DNA from: Cheiracanthium punctorium
Lineage: Eukaryota; Arthropoda; Arachnida; Araneae; Cheiracanthiidae
Assembly: GCA_038373885.1 (NCBI GenBank)
Contig: JAWZYV010016945.1
Location: forward strand, 62,001 to 126,000
Direction of reading: 5' to 3'
Length of the DNA stretch: 64,000 nt
Shown: positions 1-11,890 of the stretch, piece after piece
Layout of the letters: each line of letters opens with the position of its first letter
How positions within the stretch are numbered: the first letter of the stretch is position 1
Made by a program: the position numbers and the translations under genes
The notes under the pieces: generated by a model
What the model saw: only the letters and a program-made list of their open reading frames with translations
The model's database searches: none
Told to the model about the DNA's origin: nothing

Positions 1-1624
1 TTGGCTGATCAATAAAATATTTTACTGAATAACTAAACGTTTTTTCGAATGCTTGAAATTATGTTCATTCAATAAATTTATTAGGTTAAAAAAGCGCCAA
101 AAATATTTTGTTCAACTGAACGAAAGTTCTTTAGTGCAGTTATCTTATTCGTCATTGACGGTGAGCAACCTAAGCCATTCTACGCCTCTTTCTTCCAAGA
201 AATACGGAATTTCCCTTGAGAAATGATCATATTAAAAGTAATAAAACGATCATAATTCGTTATTTTATTAGAATGAAATCATGGTTTGACTAAGAATAAA
301 TTTTTTTTAGAGGGTGTATACCATGTAAATGCAATGAATGGTGCAAACATAATAGGCTATAAACAAAAAGTTATACATCAGTCTTTTAGTGAACGCTCTG
401 TATCGTTTTGCGCTAGAGGTACGCTTACGAAAGAACGACAGAATACTTTACATTATAGCGATTACATATAATGTATGAAAATAACATCAATAAACTAAAA
501 GTGACAAAAGCAATTTTATATAGTTAATAGGAATTCTATTTTTATAGTATCGTTTCCACAATGCATTATAAATATTAAATGTCATACGTATATAATAGTA
601 AAATGTAAATATGCTTTTTTTTGTTGGTTGTGTTAGTGGATGTTTCTCTTTTCACAAAACATTATTTCTTATAAAATACGTATCTTTCTGAACAATATTA
701 GAAGCCGTAATGTATTTCAAATCAAACATCATAAGAGCAAAATGTAGTTATTCGTACTATATAAAAGAGTTTGGGTATTTTATACAGTATACGGTAAAAG
801 GGCATAGGAACGGATGTAAAAGATATAGATGTAAAGGTACGACTACATAACTTTAAAAAATCTTTACTTTGAAAAGTTATTACTTATCGAGAGTCGTACA
901 ATTCAACAATTTTCAATCAGTAGCTTGCTTTACATAATTCATGTAGCTATACATGAAATCCAGCTCTGGATCCAATAGTACTTAGAAGAGACCTTTGTTC
1001 AAAGAAGTTTCTCATTTTCTCTTTTAGTTAGTTGACTGACACGGAGCTTATCATTCCATAGATTGGATTCTCCCTGGTGTTTATTCTGTAAATCTCATTT
1101 CTGCGTTCTGTGACAAGTTACAATATGACACTTGGGGGAGTTCTATGAATGCGTAGGACGATAGAGGGATATAAAATGCGACTGATTGACATGATACAAT
1201 GATTTTTAGATGGCTTTTGAAATGACGGAGCATAGTTCAATTAAAGGGATGTGACATTGACGAACATATCTTTATTAAAGGGAAAAAAAAAACTGTCTGC
1301 ACAAAATTATAAACAGTCAGGGAGAAAAGTTTTTTTCTGGCAAGAAAATTAATTGGTTGCTCAAACATAATTATCTAAATTTAAAAAAAAAGGTTTTAAT
1401 GTACCACATTTTTAAAACGGACTATAAAATGTATAAAATAATTTCCATAACTCACACAGATTTATAATCTCATACTGGTTGTCTTAAAAATTTGTAATAG
1501 TGAGTAACTATGAAAATACTTGTAAGATTAAAATGGAAAAGGTGGGACGTAAACGATGCAAACTGCACTACAAACGATAGAGACTTTTGAGCGAGTTTTC
1601 TTAACGATAGTTACTCTTTAGGCT
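1..1624. other. AT-rich stretch, no gene seen
   Basis: I see only short chance reading frames (the longest, near 286-471, has no recognisable composition), A/T runs and no convincing splice sites, inverted ends or tandem repeats. Confidence 0.6.
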
Positions 1625-2852
1625 TTTTTCTGTTAAAATTTAAAATATCAAAAACAAAGATAGAAGAGTATAGCTAACGGTACGTTCATTATGTAAGCCG
1701 TAGAAGTTTCGAAATAATTGTTACAAAAGCCACTCGCAGAGGACGCTGTAATCGCAAGCCTCCATATTCTTCCGATCTGAAACCTTTTCACATCTTTCTG
1801 TAAATCACATTTGCAGAGAATGTCTACTGGAACCATTCCAACATGCTGGACAAGCTTGAATAGTCTATTTGTGAGTAGGGAATGCAATCCCGCACTGTTT
1901 TTTGCTTCGAGGGATTAGCGGGGTCCCGCAGGATTAATATTTTATTAAACTAAAAATTGATTAAGATTGAGAAAAGTAGTAAAAGTAAGATTATAAGATC
2001 TAGGAAGTTTAATAATAATACTTATTTGATAATTAAATCCAATACCTTACATAAATATAAAAATTATAGTCATGATATTCATAATACATGATATTCATAA
2101 TATATTCATAATAAAAATATTATTATATAATAATAATTTCTTATTTGCTAAAAAAGACAACATAAAGAGGCATTCGTCTTCTTTATCAAATTTTAATAGA
2201 GAATAGAAAAGCTCTTAACAAAAGTTTTTTTTTCTTTGTGTGAAACCCTGAAGGAGCCAGGCATTTTTTAGTGCTAACTATAGTTCACCTTTTAAAGACA
2301 TCACCAGCATGGGCGGCCATAGGATTGTTTTATGGAGGGGGCAGGACAAGTCAAGGGTCCTGCCCCAGAAAGATACAATATTGAGTGTTGAAGCACTTCT
2401 GCGTTACACCAGTACGTAAATCATACCAGTATGGGATCTAGGGGGGACCGGTGCCTATCTGCCAATAGTTATGAGCGACCAAGATCACTGGTGCTTATTG
2501 TTCATTTTAAGCAAAAGTTTTTGTGTATGATTGGAAAAGAGGCGTGAAATTGAAATAAAAATAATTTATTTTTCATATTCAATCGCGCGGGATTACCGTC
2601 TTAATCCCACGGGACTAGTCCCGCAAATATTTCTGCGGGATCCCGCAGGATCCCGTTCCCGGGATTGCATTCCCTATTTGTGAGAAGTGAATCCATATCC
2701 GTTGAGACATTACAGATTATGTAGACAAATTTCGTTGTTCATTTGCGCCCACCTGCATAATTCTGTGCAGCTTACCTAATAAACATACAGTTTGTTGCAT
2801 TCTTCTATTGATCTCTGTTTTTGAAGTTTTTAATTCTGAAATAAGGGTGTTA
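1625..2852. mobile_element. Long-TIR MITE, split by a hAT insertion
   Basis: Both halves match the element at 60928-61750. On the left, the stretch around 1675-1700 (CGGTACGTTCATTATGTAA) matches the 61010-61030 region, and the stretch around 1840-1870 (ACATGCTGGACAAGCTTGAA) matches the same element's inner arm. The right part (2685-2850) matches in reverse complement, including the motif for GATCAATAGAAGAATGCA. The piece is therefore an old non-autonomous DNA element with long inverted repeats. A hAT-type insertion at 1876-2676 splits it, and its terminal bases have decayed. No coding content is recognised; the 79-codon frame at 1648-1887 lies inside the arm. Outer limits are approximate. Confidence 0.7.
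1876..2676. mobile_element. Non-autonomous hAT element with 8-bp TSD
   Basis: The ends are TAGGGAATGCAATCCCG and its reverse complement CGGGATTGCATTCCCTA. They are flanked by the perfect 8-bp duplication TTTGTGAG at 1868-1875 and 2677-2684. Eight-base duplications and TAGGG-type ends are hallmarks of the hAT superfamily. Several CCCGC/GCGGG palindromic motifs follow both ends (1890-1935 and 2585-2660), as expected for subterminal transposase-binding repeats. The 800-bp body has no transposase frame, so the element is non-autonomous. A GC-rich patch at about 2308-2480, with runs of G, may be another nested fragment. Removing the element restores the interrupted MITE arm. Confidence 0.88.
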
Positions 2853-3692
2853 CTTGTTTCGCTCTGTTGGTAGGTTGAACTAGGAGAAGTTTTTAGATAC
2901 TGTTTTTAGAAGTCCATGAAATGTTGATAATAGTACATACGATTTATTAGAACTAAATGATCGCATGTAACTAAATGACGGTTTAGTGTTACAAAGCATA
3001 CAGACTGTATGAAACTTAAGATCAAAAAATGAATACGCTTTACGAAAATAAGTATTAATTTTCATTACTGTCTAAAAGAAAAAAATGCCCAGTTAATTTG
3101 CTTTTTTAATTGAACTTGCAGTTAAAATTTACTTGAGTACCCCAATAAAGTTGCCTATGTTGCAAGTAATCGAAATTCCACCCTTTTCTAACAGTTTTAA
3201 TGTTGAAACTTGTTCTTGAATTTTAAATTCCATTGCTTAACATCTAGCGTCGATGTGTATTAAGTTTATATGCTAAACTGATATATCAGTAAGGCGTTCA
3301 ATTTAAACCTCGAACGAAATTGAATGAGCGTCCCAGTAAATCCTATCCCCTTCCTCTAGATTGCGAGCTTGCATTCAATATCGATATTTAACCTCCCCGT
3401 CTGACAGAGTGTCTTTCAAAACGTCAAATGCGAACTCTAGTTGCAAGGATAAATTACATTTTATGTAATTTATATTTCCATCCTATACAATGATATACAA
3501 AAACGAAATAAATGCATATTGATGTGATACTATTTACTTGATAAATTTTTGAATAATCATTTTTAATATTTTTAATTTAAATGAAAATAAAGTTTGATTT
3601 TTAATTAAATTTTTGAAATCTAAGAATAAAAAACATTTTTATTCATAAATTATTTCTGTGATTTCCGTAAATTAAGTGTTTCTTTTCTTTTC
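2853..3692. other. AT-rich stretch, no gene seen
   Basis: No supportable feature. The bases around 3310-3430 are less AT-rich than their surroundings, but I find no long frame or splice-like boundary there. Confidence 0.5.
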
Positions 3693-4457
3693 ATTCAGTA
3701 GCGGATACAGAATTTTTATCTGGTGGAGGTAATTTTTGAAAATGCTAAATTTCGACCTTGATAAAGTGTACAAAAAGTCATAATACAGTGAAACCCCGAT
3801 TTAACGTCACACTCATTTCACGTTTTCCTGTCTTTAATGTCAATATTTTTCAACGCTTCTAATGTTAAAAAATACCGTTAATAAAGTTACATTTGCCTCA
3901 TTTATGGGTTTTTCGGAATCATATAGCTCGTATGATGACCGAAAAGGCATTGAGAGAGGGCATGCAATTCCCTCAGCAATTTGAGGACGATCCAAGCTGT
4001 TAAATTAATGAAACCACCTTTCAAGTATTGAAGAGAAAAAATTACAATACTTACATATATTGGAAATGAAATTTGAGCAGCAGATTATAAAAACAAATTA
4101 CGCATTCCTCTAAAGAATAATTATGAAAATTAGTGTCTTTTTTATTGTACAGAAATAATTAGAAGCACATATAACTGAAATTAAACTTTCACCCTCAAAC
4201 TTAATTCACTGTCAAGACTTTGTTTTACTTTAACCCCGAATCAGCATTTTTGCCGCATATAACATTATTTCTTCTTGGTCCCAATATATTTGGGTGAAGC
4301 TGATTTATAAAAAAAAGGTTAAGTACATTAAGGGTTAAGTCATTAAGGTTCAGTACAAAAGAGTACAAAAAGTCAAAATGTTAGCCTTAAGCGATATCTT
4401 GTTTGGGTGGGAGGACTGAAGTCCCTAGCCCCATGACTTGATCCGCCTATCCGCCAG
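3693..4457. repeat. Composite of decayed DNA-transposon fragments
   Basis: The left edge (CAGTAGCGGATACAGAAT near 3696) and the right edge (reverse complement contains GGCGGATCAAG, near 4440) resemble the inverted, G-rich MITE ends seen elsewhere here. Between them, at 3783, is TACAGTGAAACCCCGATTT, a sequence typical of pogo/Tigger termini. The motif GTACAAAAAGTCA occurs at both 3769 and 4365, which suggests an insertion between the two halves. No matching right pogo end is visible, so the parsing is tentative. Confidence 0.3.
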
Positions 4458-6438
4458 TCTTTTCTTTCTTTTAAATGACCAGAAAAATAATATACTGGTT
4501 CAATCTTCAAAATGAACATTACATTTGGTCTAACAGTTACATCTTATACATTTATTTGAGTGGAAAATTAATAGATTCATCTTGAACTGGAATTAAGAAA
4601 TATGTAATAAAATTTGTTCAAAAAAAATCATATTACGCAAAATGTAAGCAAATAAAATTATTTGTTATCCTTAGGTAAAACATTGCAAAATGTGATACTA
4701 TTTATTTCTTGGGCAAATATATACGAAATAAATACTATCACATATTTCTTATACATAATAGTGCAAAAGTGTTCGTATTACGTATTGAAATTGGCGCAAA
4801 AAACATTATATAAGTTATTAGATCAATAGAAATATAGCCTAAATATAGGAGAAGAGTTATTCATAGTCTAGGATATTACCATGGCTTAATAGATGTAGCT
4901 ATTCTAACCAAAATTATTTATATTACTATAAATCTCAACTGAAAATATGAATTCAAAAAATTATTAAAACAGATTCTCAATATTTGAAGGGTTACACCTA
5001 ATAATATGTTATGTTGAATAACGAAATTAAAAGAAAACATTGAGACATGCTGCTAAAAATTCTTTATGGAAAATATTGGTGATACTCAAATATTTTTATC
5101 TACTAAAGAAAACAGAAAACTTTTAGAACACATTTTTAAACTTAGAAATGAGGATTTTTCCTTATGCCAACTATCAAATTTTTGATGTCAAAGTACAATT
5201 TATTTTCCTTCAAAAAACACATGATTTCTTTGTTTTAAATCTGAGTTGAGGTATTGGATAACAAGCCCCTTTTAGACAAATTTTATGTCGACAAATTTTA
5301 TTTTTTCTACTTAAGGTTTTTCTTCGTCAGCATTTTTAAAGCAATGATGTAAGGGTTTTTCAGCCATAACTTTTAAAAGCATACAAATATTACCAAATGG
5401 AGCTGAAAATTATATATATGAAGAGATTTAAACTAAGAGAAGCCAGTAAATTATGAATTTTTTTTTCCTTTACTTTGAAAGTAGCAAAAGTTTGTACAAT
5501 TAAAGCAAATTTAATAAGCTGCGTTGTATAGTGTCCGTATTTATAATTTAAATTATTAGAAAAAAAATAGAGGCAACCGTACGAATTTAATCTTCAGTTG
5601 AAACAACTATTTAAGGGAGAGATTGTAATCTGGTATAGTAAGTGCTGCGTTCTTTTCGAGACAAATCTTAAAGTTTGATATACAATCCTGCCGTCTTCAA
5701 TGTTTACGTATAAATGAAATGTAAAATATTTATTTCATGAAATGCTATAAAAAATACAATTTTTAGTTTGTGTGACTGCTACTTCTTTAAAATCATGCAT
5801 GCATGGCTAGAACAATCCAAAATTTTTAAATTAGAATGTGGTATATTTAAGATGCTGTCTGATGATGTATTCCACGAAGAGATTAGTTCTTTATGCATCT
5901 AAATTCGTACTTAAGGGTAGTAGATGGGCGGTTTAAATAACTTTGGAAAGCACATTTTAATTACTTAATTTTTAGGCTGATCGGTGTCGGTCCGCGAGCC
6001 AGTGTTTGGAAAATATTGCTGTGTATTTTTCGTTGCTCAAGAAATCAAAAGAAGTCTCGAAACATTGTGAAGAGAAATGACAGTTATTTGGATTCTTAGG
6101 TACTTGAAACAGATAAAAATCGCAAAATTTTTATTCCAAGTAATGTATATACTAAAGTCTAGTTTTATTTACATAGTCACCGTCAATGAAGTTCTGTTCA
6201 CTAAGGTTTTTGTAATTTTAAAAATATGGACTTGCCAAAATGTTGTAAAATGCATAAATATATGTAATCCTACACTATATACGAATGTCACAACATTAAA
6301 AATATAGAAAGAATTGAAAGTTCGTATAAAATTTGCATTTTTAATCCCATCGATTTTCAATAAAGTTCGTTCATTAGAAAGAACGAGAATAATCTGGCCG
6401 TTTCGTGTAAAATTCTGAAAGAGGAAGGAAACATCATA
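4458..6438. other. AT-rich stretch, no gene seen
   Basis: Nearly 2 kb without a long frame or an inverted-repeat pair that I can detect. The bases are mostly A/T homopolymer-rich. Confidence 0.55.
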
Positions 6439-7025
6439 TCAGGTCGTAACGAAAGTTTTCCGCCAGATTTGCTTGAGTCAGCTCACGCGGCACCCAGCTA
6501 TTGGCCTTATATGTCAAGTTTATGCGATACTTGGCACGACTAAGGGACATGTCACTAAAGTCTAACTCTTTTCGTTAGCTCTCGAGTGGATGAATATTCT
6601 ATCTTCTTCCACAAATTCTCGTAGGCGGGCCTCATCAGCATCAGTAGGCCGGCCAGAGCGCTCTGCTTCTTTAATATCCTAGTCCTCGTTTTTGAACTTT
6701 CGGTACCAAATCTCCACTGTGTCATATGATACAACAGTAGTACCTTAAGCTGTACACATGATTCAGTGTCATTCTGTAGCTGACTTTTTGCGACAGAACT
6801 GAGAGTAAATGATGGATGAATCTGGTAGAGTGATAGTTCCATTTCAGACACCTTATACTTAATCATAACGATATTGTTTTCCAGATTTCGCAACACAGTG
6901 CTCTAAAGCAAGACTTTTCTTTCAAATAACAAAAATCGTTTTACAAAATATTGGCAAAGACACCAACGCGAACTACTTGTGCAGGCAATACTTTGGTGTG
7001 GCGGAAAACTTTCGTTACAACCTAA
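6439..7025 (-). mobile_element. Internally deleted mariner-family element
   Basis: The two ends form an inverted repeat of about 27 bp sharing the core GTAACGAAAGTTTTCCGCC: the left copy starts TCAGGTCG at 6439 and the right copy, read backwards, starts TTAGGTTG. Both are flanked by TA (6437-6438 and 7026-7027), the target of Tc1/mariner elements. The transposase relic runs on the minus strand from the right end. At 587 bp the element is less than half a normal mariner, and the coding part stops shortly after the WVPxELT motif, where the left TIR follows. It is a deletion derivative. Confidence 0.75.
6460..6896 (-). pseudogene. Mariner transposase relic (N-terminal part)
   Basis: In the minus-strand translation the sequence can be followed, with frame changes, through a helix-turn-helix region to a segment reading like RSGRPTDADEARLRE (around 6610-6670). 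It then reaches a segment near 6470-6500 containing SWVPRELTQANLAE. The GRP linker and the W-V-P-x-E-L motif are characteristic of mariner transposases; the latter precedes the catalytic domain. Everything after it is absent, including the DDD triad. The longest open piece covers 113 codons. Stops and frameshifts mean no functional product is expected. Confidence 0.65.
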
Positions 7026-7129
7026 TATAAAGGCGAGCAATTCACAATCGTTACCTGTGCAAGCGGAAGCATGGAACGAAGGGTGGAGCTACTGCTCTTG
7101 CAAAATTCTAACAAATCATACTGCAGAAA

Positions 7130-7810
7130 GAGCACGAAATTCTTGCACGAAAGAGCAAGAAACCACGGAGATTAAAGGGAGAGAAAAAAGGAGGTAAATT
7201 AAGAAAGGAAGTAGATGAGAAAAAATATGGACATGGACAGACAAAAATAAATAAATGAAAATAAGCAAAAAAGAACACATATAAACACAAACATACACAC
7301 ACACACACACGCACAAAGAAGGAGAAAACATAATAAAATAAAACGAAACAAAAACATAAAAACACAAATAATGTTTTTTATATACATACAGTACAACACT
7401 TTTTTAGAAATAATAAACATAAAGGAAAAACAGAAAACAGACACAATAACAAAAACTAAGTAAAATAAAAAGAACAAAAAACTGGCAGGAGAAGAAAACG
7501 GGGGGGGGGAGTACAGGAAGAAAAGCCTTACAACAACAACTTCCAAGCAGAATAAACAAAAAGAACGGAAGAACCATCGTTCCCAAGACGTTCCAAGTTC
7601 TGGGAAAGGAAAAACCTTGCAAAAAATCAAAATGGGACAAAGACTGAGGAGTGTGATTTTTTTTTTGTTTGTGTGTGCGTGTGTATCTTTTTTTTGTATT
7701 TATTTATTTATTTTTGTTTCTTCATATGTTTTCTTTTCTACTTTCTGTTTCAACCCACCCCGCTTTCCCCATCCCTTTAATCTCCGTGGTTTCTCGCTTT
7801 TTATTCCAAG
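7130..7810. repeat. Foldback element with purine/pyrimidine arms
   Basis: The segment at about 7157-7185 (contains AACCACGGAGATTAAAGGGA) recurs inverted at about 7773-7797. The likeness continues inwards, imperfectly, for well over 100 bases: A-rich purine blocks, AAATAAATAAAT and CACACACAC on the left, against T-rich, TTTATTTATTT and GTGTGTGCG on the right. The left arm plus middle is purine-rich on the plus strand and the right arm is pyrimidine-rich. The Phe/Leu/Cys-rich frames of 80-143 codons read here on the minus strand are by-products of this skew, not genes. Confidence 0.65.
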
Positions 7811-8504
7811 TGGACACACAGCTTTGTACACACAGTTGTACAAAAAATAAACTTCTAACGATTATCATAACTATATGTTTTGTTTCAAACTAGCAGATGC
7901 GTGTCTTGTTTATCTTCCAATTTCCACTGTTTGGTGAGACGTAGTGTGAAGGCTGAAGATTACTGAAAAGATTTCGATAACAACGATGGTACCTTCGAAT
8001 ACATTTCGTTTTATGTGTGCGTTTTAAGCAAAGTTTTTATTTTATCTTTTAACACCAGTATTTTGAGTGTTCTTCTGTATTTTTGACTTCAGTTGCACAA
8101 AGAAATACACTTGCAAAACAATTTCAAACTAACACAAATGTCGTTACTATATTTAACTGAACAAATAAAATGTTAAAATATGTTCATTTTGCATATACAC
8201 TTCTTTGTGTTTTACACTTTCCACATTTCAAGGTATTTCTTATGCAAACGAACTTCATTGATGTTTACTATGTATATAGATATTAGTTACGTGAAACAGA
8301 GACGGTCCAATTCTACTAATGATATCAGATACATTTTTGGCCCCTCTTTTTCTTAAGCTTTTAATTTTAAAAAATGTTCGTTAGGAAGCAGTTTATAATT
8401 CTCAAAACCTTTTTCTTTTTGAGGGTATTCAAGGCATTTTGTAATGTTATGAATAAAACTATTCGTTATTCTTAAAAGTGTTGTAGTTTAGCAGTTTTTG
8501 GTAT
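7811..8504. other. AT-rich stretch, no gene seen
   Basis: No long frame, inverted ends or tandem structure that I can support. Confidence 0.5.
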
Positions 8505-9120
8505 TTCTACTATGTTTAGTAATGAGAGAACTAAATTGGAAGGATTTAAATCCATTATTAATTAGTGTAATGGGGAACTACAACTCTACAGCTATGGAAA
8601 TTATGTACATTTGGTAGATCCTTTGACAATGTTCCTATTAAATGCATCCCAGCAAATGCGTGACTCAACAGGATGAATACTTGTTTTGTGTTTTGTCAGT
8701 CGCACAACCGTATCATTGATTACTAAATTGGTAAGTGGCATTTGAATAATATACATGCGTACTTGGTTTCGAAACAGACTATGGTAAGCGTAAGTTTTCG
8801 AATGCATTCACTTTAACATTACGAAATCCTAATTGTGATTCAAAGAAGAGATTAGTTGCTTGGCGGAACAATTATTGTACCTGGTAATGGTACTATTATG
8901 TAAACTGTTAATTGTTTACGATTGTGAAAGCAGAATCTTTTTCAATGCGAGTGATGTGCAGTTATCTATGCGCAGTTATTGATCATAATCGTTCTTTTAA
9001 TGCAGAAATAAGAATTTGTTTGTTTCGGCTTTATACAGATTTAGCTAGATGGTAGTTAAAAGTATCATACTTTATGAAGAGAAACATTTTGGGAAGTGAA
9101 GTAAACGGAATAACAAACCT
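8505..9120 (+). repeat. Segmental duplicate, left copy (block R)
   Basis: This block can be aligned along its whole length to 10365-10975 in the same orientation. Shared anchors in order: TGGCAGATCCTTTGACAA (here with GTAG), GGATGAATxC, AAGTGGCATTTGAATxAT, CTAATTGTGATTCA, GAGATTAGTT, GGTAATGGTACT, CAGTTATTGATCATA, and a final AAACxGAATAAxAACCTGT. Many substitutions and small indels show it is old. No coding content is evident in either copy. Confidence 0.85.
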
Positions 9121-9129
9121 GTGACGTTT

Positions 9130-10190
9130 AGTTTGTTCGCGCATCACGTAAAAATGCCTAAAGGAAATGAAATGAAATTTGGTGACAGGATAGTGGTCAC
9201 TATAGGAGTCAAAATTAAAAAAAAATTATTAGAATTTGAGATTTTGCGATAACTATTTCAAAACGTATCAGCTAGTAACGAGTAAAGCGAATGTAATTAA
9301 ATTTAGTTCGCACATCACGTATAGCGAATGGAATGAGATTTGGTGACTTAATAGGTGAACATGCAACTTAAACTATACGCGCAAAAGTTTTTCCAAATTA
9401 TAATTAGAATTTAAGATTTTGCGAAAATTATTCCAAAATGTGCAAATTTTTCTTCATGCATCCTGTATTAACGACTATAGTGAATGAAATTTATGTTGGT
9501 GACATGATAGGCTGTCACCCAACATAAGTTATTGCAGTCGAATTTTTGAAAATTTGGATTAAACCTCGCGAAACTTTATTCAAAGTCTGTAAATATTTGT
9601 CCTTAACCTTAACGTATAAAAAACTGAAACGAATCAAATAAACTTTAGCATCATAGGTGGTCACTTAAACTATAAGTATCACGGTACTTCAATATTTTGT
9701 TTAGATTTTGAGATTTTGTGAAAGAGTAAATATTTGTTCTATTTCTGAAAAATGCAATGAAATAGAATGAAATTTTAAGTGATGTTACATGCCAAGTTAA
9801 TTTTAACTATATGCGAATATAGTATTTAACCGATTTTGTGGAAATCCGGGAAATGTTTGCTTTCGCATCCCTCAAAAATGGCTTAAGAGAATGCAATGGA
9901 ATTTAGTAGCATGATCGGCAACTACTGAAGCAATAAATTTCGAATTTTTCAAAAAATGTGAATAAATTTTTTTATTTTACAAAAATTAAATCTTTTCTTG
10001 TTTTTTTCACTTTAAGGTGTCTGTAGGTATTGGTAAAGATGGCTGTTCAACAGAAACCAGTTTCTTAAATTTTTTAAATGATTATTTGCTTTTTTAGATT
10101 CTGTGAAAATTGTGCAAGTTTTCTTGAAGCGTAAAATTAAAATATCTACAGCGAATTAAACAAAATTTTGTTACAGGCGCGGAATAACCT
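9130..10190 (+). repeat. Degenerate tandem array, ~125-175 bp units
   Basis: Recurring landmarks are a TTCGCGCATCACGTA-type box (9135, 9305, then decayed near 9451, 9598, 9735, 9858 and 10125), a GAATGxAATGAAATTT box with GGTGACxxxATAGG, and a GATTTTGCGA box. Spacing drifts from about 170 to about 125 bp. About six or seven units are visible. It lies between the two copies of block R. No frame runs across units, so it looks like a satellite rather than protein repeats. Confidence 0.7.
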
Positions 10191-10364
10191 CTTGACCTTA
10201 AAAGTTCATTCCACAAAAACAAAGCGTTAATTTTGAAAGTAAAATGTTTTCTCAAATGACAGTTTGACTCAGCACAGTTATTCTTTCTACATATATCTTA
10301 CTTTCTATGCTTTTCTATCTATGCTTTTTCCAATATTCAAATTCCATTGTATGTACTATTGCAA

Positions 10365-10975
10365 TGCAAACGTTTAGTGATTAGAGACCTAAATTGTAAG
10401 TATTTTAATTCGTTTTTTGCATTATGTAAACTCACTTCTACATTGTGGAAATTAATTCCATTTGGCAGATCCTTTGACAACATTGCAAAAACAGGTTCAT
10501 CGTAGCAAACGTTCGACTTTATAGGATGAATGCGATGCTTTGTGTATTGTCAGTCAGACAACAGTATTAGTGATTACTTCATTGCTAAGTTAAGTGGCAT
10601 TTGAATGATGTACTTGCGCTCTTGGCTTAGAAAGAGATTGTGAAAAGCCAGCAGTTTTAGAATTTATTTCACTTTGACATTCCAAAATCTGAATTGTGAT
10701 TCATGTAAGAGATTAGTTATTTTATTATTTGATACTTGTACACCTATTGGTCCCGGTAATGGTACTGTTTTGTATGTTAAATGTTTGCCTTATAATAACA
10801 CTATACATCGCAGTGTTCTCAGTGCATGCGATAAACAGTAGTCCACAGTTATTGATCATAGTCCATACTTTTAATCATTAACAATTTGAAATTTGTTGGT
10901 TTCGGTTCTATATAGATTTGTGTAGACGATAGTTAGGACACGATTGTAAACAGAATAAAACCTGTTCACTACCGT
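10365..10975 (+). repeat. Segmental duplicate, right copy (block R)
   Basis: Second copy of the block at 8505-9120, same orientation, with its start about 1.86 kb downstream. The alignment starts near TTTAGTGATTAGAGACCTAA and ends near GTAAACAGAATAAAACCTGT. The satellite-like array fills the space between the copies. Confidence 0.85.
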
Positions 10976-11715
10976 TTTATGAAACTCATAGAATTGTTAT
11001 ATTAAATCATGACCTAAAGCATTTGAAATTCTATGCTTTATTGTTTTTTGTAGATGTTTTGAAACATGCGAGTAAAAATGTAATTTCTGTTGAGTACAGG
11101 TATAGAAAACGGAACTGTTTTATATTACAGTTAAAGTAAAGGACGAGAAAAATATTGTTGCAGAAACTCTCCTGGATTTACAGGTTCGTACGTTTGTGAA
11201 TGCTTGAGCGTTCAGAGTTTATAGAAAGTTCTAGGAGCGAGTCGAGCTGCCAGGACAAAACAAGAAAGTCATTGCTTGGAGGAACTCAACGAACAATCTT
11301 GAATGCACAATTCACGGGATTTTGCTAGCAGTTATTCAATCGATAACAGTCAATCGAAAAGAACAACTTCCTTAGAAACTGCTATTTGCATACAAAATAG
11401 AATCCCACAAACTAAACTTCGTGGAATACACGTAAAAAACCTTTAACCGCTCCAGAGTGTGAAACATTACACAATTTACAAAGAGTTCTTACGAGAAATC
11501 TTTGCATAACGGGTGAAATAACAATATTATTCATAGCATAATACAGAGCTCTGTGGCTCTCACTGATGGCTTTTGTGACGTTTGCTGCAAACGAGAATTC
11601 AAAAGTCGACTGACCAAGTTGATCTGTTTTCGTAGTAGTATCCACAGACAACATTTTAAATAAATTCTTGGTTACTCGACCCCTAAAATATTTATTACTT
11701 TCCCTGCCAATTGAT
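10976..11715. other. Non-repeat stretch with a weak exon candidate
   Basis: On the minus strand 11412-11654 is open for 80 codons and its composition is less biased than its surroundings. It has an acceptor-like ATATTTTAG just upstream (about 11683) and a donor-like GTAAGA within it (about 11495). I recognise no family. A random frame is at least as likely. Confidence 0.2.
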
Positions 11716-11890
11716 TAGGGATGGACGCGAGACGAAAAATTGGTGTCTCGCGTCTCGCAAAACAGCCGAAAAGCTCGTCTCGTCTCGCAAAAATCCCTAT
11801 ATCATAATGTTAAAAATGTTTGTCTCGTCTCGCAAAAAAGCTGTAAATCTCTGTCTCGTCTCGCAAAAAGTCGTCTCGCGTCCATCCCTA
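11716..11890. mobile_element. Short hAT MITE built of subterminal repeats
   Basis: A perfect 20-bp terminal inverted repeat (TAGGGATGGACGCGAGACGA) lies at both ends. An 8-bp target duplication CAATTGAT sits at 11708-11715 and 11891-11898. The superfamily is hAT. Within only 175 bp the motif CTCGTCTCGCAAAA or close variants occurs about five times (near 11750, 11780, 11825, 11855 and 11870). Such subterminal repeats are expected to bind transposase. No coding capacity; overlapping frames are incidental. Confidence 0.92.

Noticed and set aside
7108..7893. Several Phe/Leu/Cys-rich frames of 72-143 codons
   Set aside because: They arise from purine/pyrimidine tracts and microsatellites in a foldback element. 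Two strands and several frames are open at once, and none has a domain.
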